DNA from: a bacterium HR15
GTDB lineage: Bacteria; Armatimonadota; Fimbriimonadia; Fimbriimonadales; GBS-DC
DNA: 64,000 nt
Direction of reading: 5' to 3'
Assembly (NCBI GenBank): GCA_002898555.1
Contig: BEHR01000006.1
Coordinates: 38,258 to 102,257, forward strand
A program made the translations under genes and the position numbers. A model generated the notes under the pieces. It was not told the origin of the DNA. It worked only from the letters and a program-made list of their open reading frames with translations, and did no database searches. Shown here piece by piece: positions 47,191 through 57,737 of this stretch (positions are counted from its first letter, which is position 1; each line of letters opens with the position of its first letter).

Positions 47191-49932
47191 ATGGGCTACG
47201 AGATACCCAAGGTGTACGACCCACATCAGGTGGAACAGAGGCGATATCAGTGGTGGTTGGAACGAGGCGATTTCGAAGCGGTGATTGCCGATGACGGACG
47301 CCCGCGCTATTGCATCACTATCCCGCCGCCCAACATCACTGGGTCGCTCCACATGGGGCACGCGCTCAATAACGCGATTCACGATGTCCTGCTGCGCTGG
47401 AAACGGATGCAAGGCTACAATGTGCTATGTGTGCCCGGCACCGACCATGCAGGCATTGCCACTCAAAATGTGGTGGAGCGTGAGCTGCTCAAAGAGGGGC
47501 TTACACGCCATCAGTTGGGGCGCGAGAAGTTTTTGGAGCGGGTCTGGCAATGGCGCGAGCAGTATGGCAACACGATTCTGCACCAGTTCCGACGGCTCGG
47601 CTGCTCCTACGACTGGCGCTATACCCGCTTCACGCTTGACCCCGAATATGCTGACGCGGTGCTGGAAGTGTTCATTCGCTGGTGGCAAGATGGGCATCTC
47701 TATATTGGCGAGCGCGTGATTAACTGGTGCCCGCGCTGCATGACCGCCTTGTCCGATATCGAAGTGGAGCGCGAGGAGGAGCCTGCGAAGCTCTACTATG
47801 TTCGCTATCCTTACGCGGAAGGTGAGGGCTATGTGGTGGTCGCCACCACCCGCCCGGAGACGATGCTGGGGGATGTCGCCGTCGCGGTCCATCCCGAGGA
47901 TGGGCGGTATCGGGGCTTAGTGGGCAAAATGCTGCGCTTGCCGCTGGTGGATCGGCTCATACCCCTCATCGCTGACCCCTATCCCGACCCGGCGTTCGGC
48001 ACAGGGGCGGTCAAAGTGACGCCGGCACACGACCCGAACGACTTCGAAATCGGGCAGCGACACAACCTGCCCCGCCCCGTCGTGATCGGGAAGGACGCCA
48101 CCATCGATACCGAACGCCTGCGTGAGGCGCTGAACGCCCACAATAACCCTTACCTGCAAAAATATCATGGCAAAGACCGTTTCGAAGTGCGCCGCCTGAT
48201 CGTGCAAGATCTTCAGGAGACAGGCTATCTGGAGCGGGTGGAGGACTACCTTGTGCCTCTCTCGCGCTGCGAGCGTTGCCACACGATTATCGAGCCGCTG
48301 CTTAGTGAGCAGTGGTTCTGCCGGATGGAGCCTATCGCGAAGCCAGCCATCGAGGTGGTCAAGCAGGGCAAGGTGCGCTTCATCCCAGAACGCTACACCG
48401 AGATGTACCTGAACTGGATGGAGAACATCCGTGACTGGTGCATCTCACGCCAGCTTTGGTGGGGGCATCAGATGCCCGCATGGTACTGTGCGGATTGCCA
48501 TCCGGAGAACTTTCTTGCCGAGCCTCAATCCTCAACGCCTCTCCTCGTGCGTCGTGAGGACCCTATCGTGCAGAAAACGGCGCCCGACCGATGCCCACGC
48601 TGTGGCAGCACGCGGCTTGTGCGCGACCCCGATGTACTGGACACCTGGTTCTCTTCCGCCATCTGGCCGCAGACGGTGCTGGGCTGGCCCCAACAGACTG
48701 CGGAGCTTCGCCTCTTCTATCCCACCGACACGCTTATCACCGCGCAGGAGATTCTCTACCTCTGGGTCGCCCGTATGATTATGACGGGGCTGTACTTCCT
48801 CGGTGAGGTGCCCTTCCGTGAGGTCTATATTCACGCCACCGTGCTGAACAAAGAGGGCAAGCGCATGTCCAAATCACTGGGCACAGGCATCGACCCACTG
48901 GAAATGATTGATAAATATGGCGCGGACGCCTTGCGCTGGTCGCTCCTGCAGCAAGCAGGGATGCAGCAATCGATTCGCTTCTACGAGGAGCGCGTCGTGA
49001 ACGCTCGCAACTTCGCCAATAAGGTGTGGAACGCCGCACGGTTCGTGCTGCTCAATCTGGAGGGCGCCGACCGAGATGCGTTGCGTCAGAGGGGGGCACA
49101 GCCCGCCGACACCCTCGACCGATGGGTGCTGAGCCGTTTGCAGCGCACCATCGAAGCCGTGGAGCATGCCCTGCGCACCTACTGCTTCGACGATGGCGCG
49201 AACGCGCTCTACGAGTTTATCTGGAGCGAGGTGTGCGACTGGTACATCGAGGCGGCGAAGCCGCGCCTACAAGATCCCACCCGACGCACGCAAACACAAG
49301 CGATGCTGCTGCACCTTTTTGACCAGATACTGCGCCTGCTCCATCCCTATATGCCCCACATCACGGAGGAACTTTGGCAAGCGCTGGGAGCCACAGCGGA
49401 GCAGCCCGCCCTGACCCGCGCACCCTTTCCAGAGCCGGACCCGACGCTCATCGACGCAGACGCCGAAGCCGAAATGGCTCAAGTGTTCGAAGCCATCCGC
49501 GCGATCCGAAACTTGCGCGCAGAGGTCAAAATCACACCAGGCGTCGAAATCCCCTCCGTGTGGCTGAACCCAACGGATGCGACCTGCCAAGCGCGGCTAC
49601 AGCGACACCAGTCATTAATTGAACATCTGGCATGGTGCCACGAGGTGCGCTGGGGCCCGCCCACCGACCGCGCCCTCATGAACCCGACCAGCAGCGCGGA
49701 GGTCTACCTGCCCATCGAGGGGGTGGTCGACATCGAGCGTGAACGGGAGCGACTGCAGAAGGAACTGATGAAGGTGGAGGAGGATCTGCGTCGCGTGCAA
49801 GGACGCCTGCGCAACCCACAATTTTTGGAGCGTGCCAAATCCGAGATCATCCAAGAGACCCGTCAGCAAGAAACGGAACTCATGGAACGCTACACCCGGC
49901 TCAAGACGCGCCTCGATCAGCTGAGCGGATGA
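47191..49932 (+). CDS. valS: Valine-tRNA ligase
   Basis: 913 residues, normal length. HIGH motif in PPPNITGSLHMGHALN (HMGH at 54-57) and KMSKS-type KRMSKS at 557-562. The editing domain (TTRPETMLGDVAVAVHP) and a zinc-binding insert (CADCHPENF...CPRCGS) are present. The C-terminal coiled-coil arm spans about 850-913. It charges tRNA-Val in the cytoplasm. Ribosome site GGAAGGAG. Confidence 0.97.
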   Translation: MGYEIPKVYDPHQVEQRRYQWWLERGDFEAVIADDGRPRYCITIPPPNITGSLHMGHALNNAIHDVLLRWKRMQGYNVLCVPGTDHAGIATQNVVERELLKEGLTRHQLGREKFLERVWQWREQYGNTILHQFRRLGCSYDWRYTRFTLDPEYADAVLEVFIRWWQDGHLYIGERVINWCPRCMTALSDIEVEREEEPAKLYYVRYPYAEGEGYVVVATTRPETMLGDVAVAVHPEDGRYRGLVGKMLRLPLVDRLIPLIADPYPDPAFGTGAVKVTPAHDPNDFEIGQRHNLPRPVVIGKDATIDTERLREALNAHNNPYLQKYHGKDRFEVRRLIVQDLQETGYLERVEDYLVPLSRCERCHTIIEPLLSEQWFCRMEPIAKPAIEVVKQGKVRFIPERYTEMYLNWMENIRDWCISRQLWWGHQMPAWYCADCHPENFLAEPQSSTPLLVRREDPIVQKTAPDRCPRCGSTRLVRDPDVLDTWFSSAIWPQTVLGWPQQTAELRLFYPTDTLITAQEILYLWVARMIMTGLYFLGEVPFREVYIHATVLNKEGKRMSKSLGTGIDPLEMIDKYGADALRWSLLQQAGMQQSIRFYEERVVNARNFANKVWNAARFVLLNLEGADRDALRQRGAQPADTLDRWVLSRLQRTIEAVEHALRTYCFDDGANALYEFIWSEVCDWYIEAAKPRLQDPTRRTQTQAMLLHLFDQILRLLHPYMPHITEELWQALGATAEQPALTRAPFPEPDPTLIDADAEAEMAQVFEAIRAIRNLRAEVKITPGVEIPSVWLNPTDATCQARLQRHQSLIEHLAWCHEVRWGPPTDRALMNPTSSAEVYLPIEGVVDIERERERLQKELMKVEEDLRRVQGRLRNPQFLERAKSEIIQETRQQETELMERYTRLKTRLDQLSG

Positions 49933-49942
49933 AGAGTGAAGA

Positions 49943-49974
49943 GTAGGGGCTGACCTTTGTGTCTGCCCCCCTAC
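49943..49974. terminator. Hairpin between valS and the convergent Usp gene
   Basis: GTAGGGG (49943-49949) and CCCCTAC (49968-49974) pair across an 18-base loop. It lies right after the valS stop and overlaps the stop of the minus-strand Usp gene. There is no T-run, so terminator activity is uncertain. Confidence 0.45.
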
Positions 49975-50867
49975 ATGCCTTCCTCTCTTAGGATGAGCAG
50001 ATTATACGATTCGGCGGTGGCGAAGTGATGCGAGATGCTGCCGAGCGTGAGCCGCTCCAGCAGACTGTGCCCTTTCGCCCCCAAAATCAGCAGCTCCGCG
50101 TCCGTCTCGTCCAATACGGCGCGTAAGGCGGGGATGGTCGCTCCTTCAACCACCAGCGATTCGCAGCCTGCCCCCAGCGAGCGCAACTGTTCACACAACT
50201 CACGATTGCGCTCATGCAACTGTTCGATGATCCACTGACTGCCCGATTCTTTGAGCGCGGGCGTGGTGCGCGCCAGCACTTCGAGCATCTCGCTATCTAT
50301 TTCGAAGGCGGTGGTCAGCAGCAGTTTCTGGATGCCCTGGGGGGCGAACTGGAGCAGTTTTTGCAGGCAGCGTCGATTGTAGTCAGAGTGGTCCGTGGCG
50401 ATTACCGCCTGCAGGGGCTTGTCGGGCGAAGGGGGTTGGTGCGCCATCAGGAGGCTTTGACGGGCATGAGTCACGGCGGCGCGTCCGACGCTGCCCACCA
50501 GCCAGGCACGCCAGCCGCGTTTGCCTATGCTGCCCAGCGCGAGCAGGTCAGCATTGGTCTCATCGGCGGTACGCAAGAGCTCCGTACTGGCGTGTCCGCG
50601 CCGAATTTGCACCGTTGTCGGGATACCCGCCGTTTCGAGCAGGGTGCGTGCACGCTGCAACGCCTGCTCCGCTGCCTCCTCCTGCGCCTGTAAGCTTTGA
50701 AGCATCACTTCTTCGGGCAGAGGAGCGAGAATGCCCGCCAAAGGCGAGCGCAACGGCTCCAGCACCGCCACGAGGAGAACCTCTGGCTCCTGAAATCGCA
50801 AGCGGACGAGCCAGTGCAGCGCGCTTTCATAACTGCCTTCGCTATCGATACCCAGCACGATTTTCAT
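49971..50867 (-). CDS. Tandem universal stress protein (UspA x2)
   Basis: 298 residues from ATG 50867 (GAGGGA upstream). Two UspA domains in tandem (about 1-140 and 150-298), the first starting KIVLGIDSEGSYESALHWLV and the second QAVIATDHSDYNRRCLQKLL. The second ends with LLILGAKGHSLLERLTLGSI, close to the ATP-binding GxxGxxxxxxxGS pattern. Cytoplasmic stress role. It is followed upstream by the sensor kinase gene on the same strand, 70 bases away. Confidence 0.9.
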   Translation of the reverse strand: MKIVLGIDSEGSYESALHWLVRLRFQEPEVLLVAVLEPLRSPLAGILAPLPEEVMLQSLQAQEEAAEQALQRARTLLETAGIPTTVQIRRGHASTELLRTADETNADLLALGSIGKRGWRAWLVGSVGRAAVTHARQSLLMAHQPPSPDKPLQAVIATDHSDYNRRCLQKLLQFAPQGIQKLLLTTAFEIDSEMLEVLARTTPALKESGSQWIIEQLHERNRELCEQLRSLGAGCESLVVEGATIPALRAVLDETDAELLILGAKGHSLLERLTLGSISHHFATAESYNLLILREEGM

Positions 50868-50940
50868 CGCGATTCCCTCAAATGGAGGCAGACACAAAGT
50901 CTACTTCCGTTCCTCTTCAGGCAGATACCAGGGCTGCCCC

Positions 50941-52962
50941 CTATATGTTATCGCTGTCCAGCACCTGGCGCACCTTAGCAGCGAGCTGAGACATTGTGTA
51001 CGGCTTGGGCAGGAAGTGGATACCCTCCTCCAGCACGCCGTGATGAGCGATCGTATTCACAGTATACCCCGAAACATACAGCACCTTGGTTTCAGGATGG
51101 AGCCGCTTAATGATCTCGGCTAACTCGCGACCGCTCATGGCGGGCAGCACGACATCGGTGAGCAACAGGTGGATGGGTTCCGTGTATTGTTCCGCAAGAC
51201 GCAGCGCGTCGGAAGGCGCAGCCGCTTCCAACACCTGATAGCCGAGCAGTCGCAAACTCTCCACCGCGACGGCGCGTACCTCCGGCTCATCTTCCACCAG
51301 CAGGATGGTCTCGGAACCCGTTTGTACCAAAGGGGGCGGGAGCGTTGCCACTGGCGCTGAACGCTCCGCCCGCGTGCGTGGGAGATAGATTTTGAAGGTG
51401 GTCCCCCGGTTCACTTCACTGTAGACCCAGATATGCCCGTTCAGTTGCTTCACGATGCTATAGACCGTTGCCAGTCCCATACCACTTCCCTGACCTGCAG
51501 GTTTGGTGGTGAAAAAGGGCTCGAAGAGATGCCGCTGTACCTCCGGTGTCATGCCGATCCCGGTATCGGAGACCGCCAGCATCACATAGTCGCCCGGCTG
51601 CACATCGTAATGGGTGCGAGCATACTCGGCATCGAGGGTAACATTTGCCAGCTCGATAGTGAGGATGCCACCGCGCGGCATGGCGTCGCGGGCGTTCAGC
51701 GCGAGATTATAAATCACTTGTGTCATCTGGGCGGGATCCGCTTCTACCAGCCAGAGATTGTCTGGCAGCACGGTTTGAATGCGGATGTTGGTGGGCATCC
51801 AGCGATTCATCATCGGCTCGGCATCCCGCACAATCTGGGCTAAGTTCACTGGTTGAAGTTGCATTGGCTGGCGGCGTGCAAAGACCATCAGCTGGCGCGT
51901 GAAGTCGGTGGCTTTCTCGACGGCTTTGAGGGCATTCTGCAGGAACGGTATGGCAGGCGAATCGTCGGGAAGCGTTGCCACCGCGAGTTCGACATAGCCC
52001 AAAATAGCCGTGAGCAGATTATTGAAATCGTGGGCGATGCCGCCCGCCATCTGCCCAATACTCTCCATCTTTTGCGTCTGGATGAGCTGCTCGCGTACCC
52101 GCTGCAACTCCTGCTCGATATGCAGCCGCTCCAGTTCCGCGCTGGCACGTTCCGCGAGCAGGTTCAGCCCATCGAGCAGCACGGGCACCTCCGGCATCGG
52201 CTTGGTATCAGCAAACCACACCAGCCCCATCACACGCCCTTTAGAGTCGCGCAGTGGTATACCCATGTAGCTTTCCGCGCCTAATTGCTGTAGTTCGACA
52301 TCCTGAGGGAACTGTTGCTGCACATTGCGCGCATAGAGACATGCCTCGCGCATCACAACATTTTCGCACGGTGTGCCCGGCAAAGTGTATTCCAATGGCT
52401 CACGGAACGCGCCGTCCGCCCAGTAGAGCCGCCCGCGCACGCGCTCCTCGCCAGGCACCACCTCGCCTAAATAGGCATACCGCACCCCAAGTAATCGAGC
52501 GGTTTGCTCCAGTAAGGCGCGCAGGTACTCCTCACCTGAGAGCCGTGCCGTGCCCGTGATAAGCTCGGTCAAGAGACGCCGCGCAAGATAGAGGTCAGTG
52601 AAGTCACCGTAAATCAGATGGCGCAGCCCGTAATCGGAAAGATCGGTCACGATGCCAATCAAGTAGTTCAGCTCACCCAAAGCGGTTCGCGCCAGCATAA
52701 AGCGATAGTTGGCATTGGGCGCAGCCAAGCGCAAGAACTCCGATGGCACTTCCGAATGCATCTCCAGCAGAAATTCCGACACGCGCATCTGCTGAAGCTG
52801 CCTCTCCGAATAGCCCAGATGCACTTGCGCCGCTGAATTGGCGCGATAGACTCGCTCCTCATCGAGTAGTAGAAGCAGTTGGGGCACAGGCGACCGCATA
52901 AAGAGAGGCGATTGCGCCAGCGATTCGCGCCCGCGCTCCTGCTCCCCTGTCTCACGCCGCAT
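50941..52962 (-). CDS. Hybrid sensor histidine kinase (PAS-GAF-HisKA-HATPase-REC)
   Basis: 673 residues from ATG 52962, with GGAGGGG upstream; the longer open frame is unsupported. Order: PAS-like sensor (about 15-130), GAF (about 150-290), HisKA with phospho-acceptor H311 in [11 protein letters not shown], HATPase_c ([30 protein letters not shown]) and a receiver with D603 in [13 protein letters not shown]. No membrane segment, so the sensor is cytoplasmic. The likely next partner is unknown; the neighbouring Usp gene may share the transcript. Confidence 0.93.
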   Translation of the reverse strand: MRRETGEQERGRESLAQSPLFMRSPVPQLLLLLDEERVYRANSAAQVHLGYSERQLQQMRVSEFLLEMHSEVPSEFLRLAAPNANYRFMLARTALGELNYLIGIVTDLSDYGLRHLIYGDFTDLYLARRLLTELITGTARLSGEEYLRALLEQTARLLGVRYAYLGEVVPGEERVRGRLYWADGAFREPLEYTLPGTPCENVVMREACLYARNVQQQFPQDVELQQLGAESYMGIPLRDSKGRVMGLVWFADTKPMPEVPVLLDGLNLLAERASAELERLHIEQELQRVREQLIQTQKMESIGQMAGGIAHDFNNLLTAILGYVELAVATLPDDSPAIPFLQNALKAVEKATDFTRQLMVFARRQPMQLQPVNLAQIVRDAEPMMNRWMPTNIRIQTVLPDNLWLVEADPAQMTQVIYNLALNARDAMPRGGILTIELANVTLDAEYARTHYDVQPGDYVMLAVSDTGIGMTPEVQRHLFEPFFTTKPAGQGSGMGLATVYSIVKQLNGHIWVYSEVNRGTTFKIYLPRTRAERSAPVATLPPPLVQTGSETILLVEDEPEVRAVAVESLRLLGYQVLEAAAPSDALRLAEQYTEPIHLLLTDVVLPAMSGRELAEIIKRLHPETKVLYVSGYTVNTIAHHGVLEEGIHFLPKPYTMSQLAAKVRQVLDSDNI

Positions 52963-53110
52963 AGCACTTCCCCTCCACCACTTGATTTCTACCTGCCTTC
53001 TCACGATTCCTGCTACTTCCCTTTCAAACCCGCTCCCTTCCGAAGCACCGCAATGAGGGCTGAGATTTAAGCAGGAATAAGCACACCGGGAGTGTATCGA
53101 ACCCTTTGCT

Positions 53111-54250
53111 ATGACGATACCCGAGGTGCAGCACGACCGGTTGATAGAGTTGTTCACCACGCTCTGCCGCATCAACTCGCCCTCGCGTCAAGAGCGGGAG
53201 GTAGTAGAGTATGTAAAAGGGTTCCTGCGTGGGCTGGGATTAGAAGTGCAGGAAGACAACGCGGCGCAAGCCGTCGCGGGCAACGCGAATAATCTTGTTG
53301 CCACCTTGCCCGCGAATATCTCAGGTGTGCCCAAAATCTTTTTCAGCGCGCACTTCGACACCGTCGAGCCCAACCCCGATGTCAAAATCATTCTGGAAAA
53401 CGGCCTTCTTCGCACCGATGGCAGCACCATTTTGGGCGCGGATGACAAGGCAGGTATGAGCGCGATATTGGAGGCAATCCGGATCGTAGTGGAGAATAAC
53501 CTGCCGCACGGGCAAATCCAGCTCCTATTCACTGTATGCGAGGAGATTGGGCTGAAAGGTGCGCGGGCGCTGGACCTTTCTCTGGTGGACAGCGACTTCG
53601 GCTTTGTGTACGATTCGGGACCGCCCGTTGGGGCTATCGTCTCTCAAACGCCCACCCACGATACGATGGAGGTGCGCCTGCTCGGCAAGCCCGCTCATGC
53701 AGGGGTGGAACCAGAGAAGGGCATCAGCGCGATTGAAATCGCTGCGCATGCAATTACCCGCATGCGACTGGGACGCATCGATGAGGAAACCACCGCCAAT
53801 ATCGGCACGATTCACGGCGGACATGCCACGAACATCGTCTGCCCCGAAGTGCAGATTCGGGCAGAGGCGCGCAGCCGAACGACTGCCAAAGTGGACGCAC
53901 AGGTCGCCCACATGATTGAGTGCTTCGAAAAAGCGGCACAGGAGCGTGGCGGGCACGCCGAGATTCACCTGGAGCGCCACTACGAGGGCTATCAGCTAAC
54001 GGAGAACGATCTGCCCGTGCGTGTCGCACGCGCTGCAGCGCGGAAAATCGGGCTGGAAGCCCCCATGCGTCCCACCGGCGGCGGCTCCGATGCCAATATC
54101 TTTATCGCACGCGGGCTGCCCTGCTGCGTGGTGGGCACCGCGATGGAAAAAGTGCATACCCACGAAGAGTTCGTGCGCATCGAAAACCTCGCGCGCAGCG
54201 TCGATCTCGCGCTCGCCATCATCCGAGAAGTGAACCAGATGCGACCATGA
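53111..54250 (+). CDS. M20 family metallopeptidase (PepT-like)
   Basis: 379 residues. Metal ligands are in FFSAHFDTVEPN, LGADDKAGMSAIL and FTVCEEIGLKGA; the C-terminal GGGSDANIF and HTHEEFV complete the site. The lid domain lies at about 175-285. Best fit is the PepT-like M20B group of cytoplasmic aminopeptidases. Its stop overlaps the ATG of the CBS gene (ATGA). Confidence 0.93.
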   Translation: MTIPEVQHDRLIELFTTLCRINSPSRQEREVVEYVKGFLRGLGLEVQEDNAAQAVAGNANNLVATLPANISGVPKIFFSAHFDTVEPNPDVKIILENGLLRTDGSTILGADDKAGMSAILEAIRIVVENNLPHGQIQLLFTVCEEIGLKGARALDLSLVDSDFGFVYDSGPPVGAIVSQTPTHDTMEVRLLGKPAHAGVEPEKGISAIEIAAHAITRMRLGRIDEETTANIGTIHGGHATNIVCPEVQIRAEARSRTTAKVDAQVAHMIECFEKAAQERGGHAEIHLERHYEGYQLTENDLPVRVARAAARKIGLEAPMRPTGGGSDANIFIARGLPCCVVGTAMEKVHTHEEFVRIENLARSVDLALAIIREVNQMRP

Positions 54251-54714
54251 GAGTGCTGGAATTTCTGAACACGCACGCGCCCACCCTGCGTACCGATTCG
54301 ACGCTGCAGGACGCAATAGACAAACTCGATCTCTATCAGGTCACACTGCTGCCCGTGCTGGATGAGACGGGCGCAGTGCGCGGCATCGTCACGGAGCGAC
54401 AGCTGTTCGAACGGTTGTTTGAACGCTATTTGCAGGCGCAGGTGGCGGGTGAGCCGTTGCCCGCTCTTGCTGAGCTGCAGGAGATGGCGCGGGCGCAAGC
54501 ACACATTGCTATCACCCAGTGGATGATGCCCGATCCGCCCGTAATCGACGAGCGTGCCCCTATCGAGAAAGCCGTTGAATTGATGCACGCGCACGCGCTG
54601 GATACTCTACCGGTGAGTGGCGAAGGGCGATTCGTGGGTACAATCCGCTTGGTGGATTGCTGCCAAGCGTTGCTGGAGGAGAACCATGAACCGAACGATC
54701 GCCCTGCTGACTGA
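54247..54714 (+). CDS. CBS-domain pair protein
   Basis: 155 residues. Two CBS domains: LRTDSTLQDAIDKLDLYQVTLLPVLDETGAVRGIVTE (about 14-50) and VIDERAPIEKAVELM...LPVSGEGRFVGTIRLVD (about 98-140). Such stand-alone pairs bind adenosyl ligands, often AMP, ATP or SAM. It overlaps the M20 gene by four bases and the SAM hydrolase gene by 29, so ligand sensing linked to SAM is possible. Confidence 0.88.
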   Translation: MRVLEFLNTHAPTLRTDSTLQDAIDKLDLYQVTLLPVLDETGAVRGIVTERQLFERLFERYLQAQVAGEPLPALAELQEMARAQAHIAITQWMMPDPPVIDERAPIEKAVELMHAHALDTLPVSGEGRFVGTIRLVDCCQALLEENHEPNDRPAD

Positions 54715-55486
54715 CTACGGCTATCAGGATACCTATGTAGCCCAGTTGAAAGCGGTGCTGATGAGCATGACATCGGGGGTGACCCTGTTCGACCTCACGC
54801 ATGGGGTGCCCGCTGGTAATCGTCGCAGCGGTGCCTACCTGTTGATGACTGCCGTGCCCTATTTGCCCGACGATTCCATCGTGGTGGCGGTAGTGGATCC
54901 TGGCGTGGGCACGGAGCGTCGCGCCGTCGCGGTGCAGGGTACGCGCCATCTCTATGTCGCCCCCGATAATGGATTGCTCTCGCTCGCCCTGCGCATGGAT
55001 CCCCCTCAAAAGGTGGTCGAACTGGACAACCCACGCTATTTCTTGCCAACGGTGAGTGCGACCTTCCATGGGCGCGATATCTTTGCACCCGTCGCTGCGC
55101 ACCTGGCGAATGGAGTACCGCTGGAGCAGCTCGGCTCGCCTCTGGAGACCCAATCACTCATCCAGCTTGCTGATATTGAGCCGGAGATTATGCCTGAGCA
55201 TATCATTACCCACCTGCTGCATGTGGATCGGTTCGGCAACCTGATTTTTGACCTGCATGAGGAGGTATACCGTCGCTGGCTGCCGCCAAATGGCAAAGTG
55301 GTGGTGGAGTTCTGTGAAGAGATTATTCCGCTGAAACGCACCTTTGGCGATGTGAACGAGGGCGAACCTGTCGCCTACTTCGGCAGCAGCGGGCACTTGG
55401 AAATCGCGGTGAATGCCGATTCCGCCGCCGAGTGTTTCGGTATCGATTCCGACATGCTGGAGGACGCCAAGTTGCATATCGTATGA
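54686..55486 (+). CDS. SAM hydroxide adenosyltransferase (DUF62 type)
   Basis: 266 residues from ATG 54686 (GGAGGAG upstream), inside the end of the CBS gene. LLTDYGYQDTYVAQLKAVL, VVDPGVGTERRAVAV, YVAPDNGLLS and FHGRDIFAPVAAHLANG are the conserved blocks of the DUF62/SalL-DuaA family, which cleaves SAM with water to adenosine and methionine. The role may be SAM turnover, alongside AhcY in this window. Confidence 0.93.
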   Translation: MNRTIALLTDYGYQDTYVAQLKAVLMSMTSGVTLFDLTHGVPAGNRRSGAYLLMTAVPYLPDDSIVVAVVDPGVGTERRAVAVQGTRHLYVAPDNGLLSLALRMDPPQKVVELDNPRYFLPTVSATFHGRDIFAPVAAHLANGVPLEQLGSPLETQSLIQLADIEPEIMPEHIITHLLHVDRFGNLIFDLHEEVYRRWLPPNGKVVVEFCEEIIPLKRTFGDVNEGEPVAYFGSSGHLEIAVNADSAAECFGIDSDMLEDAKLHIV

Positions 55487-55531
55487 CGCGCACCGAATAT
55501 CAACGATCGTTCTTTTCCCGTTCGGTACAGG

Positions 55532-56755
55532 GTGTTAAAGTTTGTGCGAGGGACTGGTAGAACTTTTCAGGCGATGCGGTACCCCGTTTTTCGGCGGTAC
55601 TGGATCGGTGCATTTTTGTCGTTTATCGGCTCTTGGGTGCAAAATGTGGCTCAGAGCTGGTTAGTGTATGAGTTGACCCGTTCCGAGTTTCTGCTGGGTG
55701 TGGTGGGTTTCGTGCAGGGCTTGCCGATGCTGCTGCTTGCCCCGATCGGAGGTGCGCTTTCGGATAGGTGGAACCGCCGCACGATCCTGCTCCTCACGCA
55801 AAGCACCTTCGCACTCAGCGCGCTGGTACTGGCAACCCTGACCTACACAGGGTTGATTCGATACGAATTCATTCTGGCGTTGGTGCTGCTGAACGGGATG
55901 GTGCTGTCGGTCGATTTGCCGACGCGCCAGTCGCTGGTTGCCCATCTGGTGGACAAGCGCGATCTGGCGAACGGCATCGCACTGAACGCGGCGGCGTTCC
56001 ACACCGCACGCATCCTAGGACCTGCCTTAGGTGGGTTGCTGCTGGAGTGGGTGGGACCTGCGCCTTGCTTTCTGATTAATGCCATTAGCTTCAGCGCGAT
56101 TTTGCTCGCGTTGCTGACCATTCGCGTGCAGTCGGCAGCGGACGAGATGCCGTCGACAGGGTTGCTCCAATCCATGCGTGAGGGGGTGCAGTTTGTCGTG
56201 GCGCGGCGCGGGCTGTTTGTGCTCTGGCTGAATGTGATGGTGTTGAGCCTGTTCGGGCTATCCTATCTGGTGCTGCTGCCCGTGTTCGCCGCGGAGGTGC
56301 TGAAAATCGGCAAAGCGGGCCTGGGGCAGCTCTATTCGTTTGCGGGCGTTGGCTCGTTGATCGGGTTGCTGTTAGTGGCGCGTCTGTCGGGAGACATCCC
56401 GCGCGGGGTGCTGGTACTCATCGCGGCGCATGGCTTCGCCTGGAGTGTGATGGGCTTCTCACAAGCGCACCATCCATGGCTTGCCAAGAGCTTGCTGACA
56501 CTGGCAGGCATGTTCGGCGTGATGCAGCTCGTGTCCACCAACGCCGCGTTGCAGACGGCAGCGCCTGATCACCTGCGCGGGCGCGTGGTCTCGCTGCATA
56601 CCTGGGCGATCAACGGTCCCGCCCCCTTTGCCGCGCTCCTGATTGGCAAGCTGGCACAGATGCTGGGCGCACCGACCGCCGTGCTCATCGGGGCCACTAT
56701 CTGCGCCGCTTTTGCCCTGCTCCTGCTGTTTGTGAAAGAAGTGCGCCAGGTGTGA
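55532..56755 (+). CDS. MFS transporter (EntS-like)
   Basis: 407 residues from GTG 55532; ATG 55574 is another possible start. About twelve helices. The sequence FRRYWIGAFLSFIGSWVQNVAQSWLVYELT and GGALSDRWNRRTILL match the MFS_3/EntS exporter group. Substrate unknown. It follows the SAM hydrolase by 45 bases. Confidence 0.9.
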   Translation: MLKFVRGTGRTFQAMRYPVFRRYWIGAFLSFIGSWVQNVAQSWLVYELTRSEFLLGVVGFVQGLPMLLLAPIGGALSDRWNRRTILLLTQSTFALSALVLATLTYTGLIRYEFILALVLLNGMVLSVDLPTRQSLVAHLVDKRDLANGIALNAAAFHTARILGPALGGLLLEWVGPAPCFLINAISFSAILLALLTIRVQSAADEMPSTGLLQSMREGVQFVVARRGLFVLWLNVMVLSLFGLSYLVLLPVFAAEVLKIGKAGLGQLYSFAGVGSLIGLLLVARLSGDIPRGVLVLIAAHGFAWSVMGFSQAHHPWLAKSLLTLAGMFGVMQLVSTNAALQTAAPDHLRGRVVSLHTWAINGPAPFAALLIGKLAQMLGAPTAVLIGATICAAFALLLLFVKEVRQV

Positions 56756-56817
56756 ATAGCAGCCAGCTTATAGATAGCATGGTCGCCAGATGAGGAGACA
56801 GCCCAACTGCACGAATC

Positions 56818-57486
56818 TCAGTAGCTCCCCCTATGCCCGGTTTTCATCTCAGTTATGCTGCGTTCATTATAAATTTTTATTATCCAAACAAATGCGCTAA
56901 TCCAAAGCGCGATAGAAACCACACTTATACCCGCTGAAAACAGCAGAGATTCTTTTGAAAGCCAGAAGAAAGGTTGTATCACACTGCCGATAGCGAGCAT
57001 ACCAGCAAGAGCTGCCCAGATGAAAGGACGGTAGTCAACCTCTTGAGGCAATCTTTGTAGCATGAGCAGAATCAATATTATGAACACAAACATAGAAATA
57101 AAAACACGATTAGTTGTGTAGATATTGCTGTGCTGATGTGTCAGAGGTAGAGGTGAGTGCGTTATCAGAGCGGAAAACATCACTTGGCCATTCTTCGCAT
57201 AGACATAAACCTCATATTCAATTCTATCATAACACAAGATCTCGTCGTAATCGCGCTGGTCAGAAAGTCGTGAACCTTCGAACTTAATTCGCTCAGCTGG
57301 CTCCCCCAGGGTGGAAACTACCTTTGGAATAGGGTCACCCGTAGCAATATGACAGAATTTCTTATCATCCAAATCAATGAAAAATAAGAGAATGTTGAAG
57401 GTTTGTTCAATCTGCCCAACAATGGCTGGGCAAAGACCTAAAAGGAAAAAAATACCTACTATCAAAAATAGATTCGGCTTTTTCAT
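56818..57486 (-). CDS. Membrane protein next to RHS tip fragment, immunity candidate
   Basis: 222 residues from ATG 57486 (a TTG at 57498 overlaps the upstream stop). An N-terminal hydrophobic segment (about 5-25), a soluble part (about 40-110, with DPIPKVVSTLGEPAERI) and three C-terminal helices. AT-rich compared with the housekeeping genes. No family recognised. It directly follows a truncated RHS tip, the place where an immunity gene is normally found. Confidence 0.6.
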   Translation of the reverse strand: MKKPNLFLIVGIFFLLGLCPAIVGQIEQTFNILLFFIDLDDKKFCHIATGDPIPKVVSTLGEPAERIKFEGSRLSDQRDYDEILCYDRIEYEVYVYAKNGQVMFSALITHSPLPLTHQHSNIYTTNRVFISMFVFIILILLMLQRLPQEVDYRPFIWAALAGMLAIGSVIQPFFWLSKESLLFSAGISVVSIALWISAFVWIIKIYNERSITEMKTGHRGSY

Positions 57487-57494
57487 TTCCCATT

Positions 57495-57731
57495 TCAATG
57501 AGTTCTACAATAACGGCAAAGTCGCGGACCGTATTTATGTCGCCGCCATGATGCGCAGCAGCCATTACTGTCCATCGGATAGTACCCACTCGGCTCACCC
57601 GCAGCACCCATCATCAGCAACTCACCACCTGTGTGCCGATACTGCCAGTTCATACTATACCCCAGCGCGTTCCCTGCAGGCAGATAGTCCTCCACGCTTG
57701 CTCGCCCCATTCTATTGTTAATAGCAAGCAC
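57495..57731 (-). pseudogene. Truncated RHS tip (module copy A)
   Basis: About 78 residues: VEDYLPAGNALGY, NWQYRHTGGELLMMG, EPSGYYPMDSNG, then a short unrelated end CCASWRRHKYG. The middle part is 85-90 percent alike at residue level to the tip at 58236-58970. The RHS core before it and any toxin domain after it are missing. Confidence 0.65.
57565..57678. repeat. RHS tip direct repeat, copy A
   Basis: About 114 bases closely similar to 58843-58956, including TGTCCATCGGATAGTACCC and TGTGTGCCGATACTGCCAG. It encodes the shared module on the minus strand. Confidence 0.85.
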
Positions 57732-57737
57732 GAAAGA

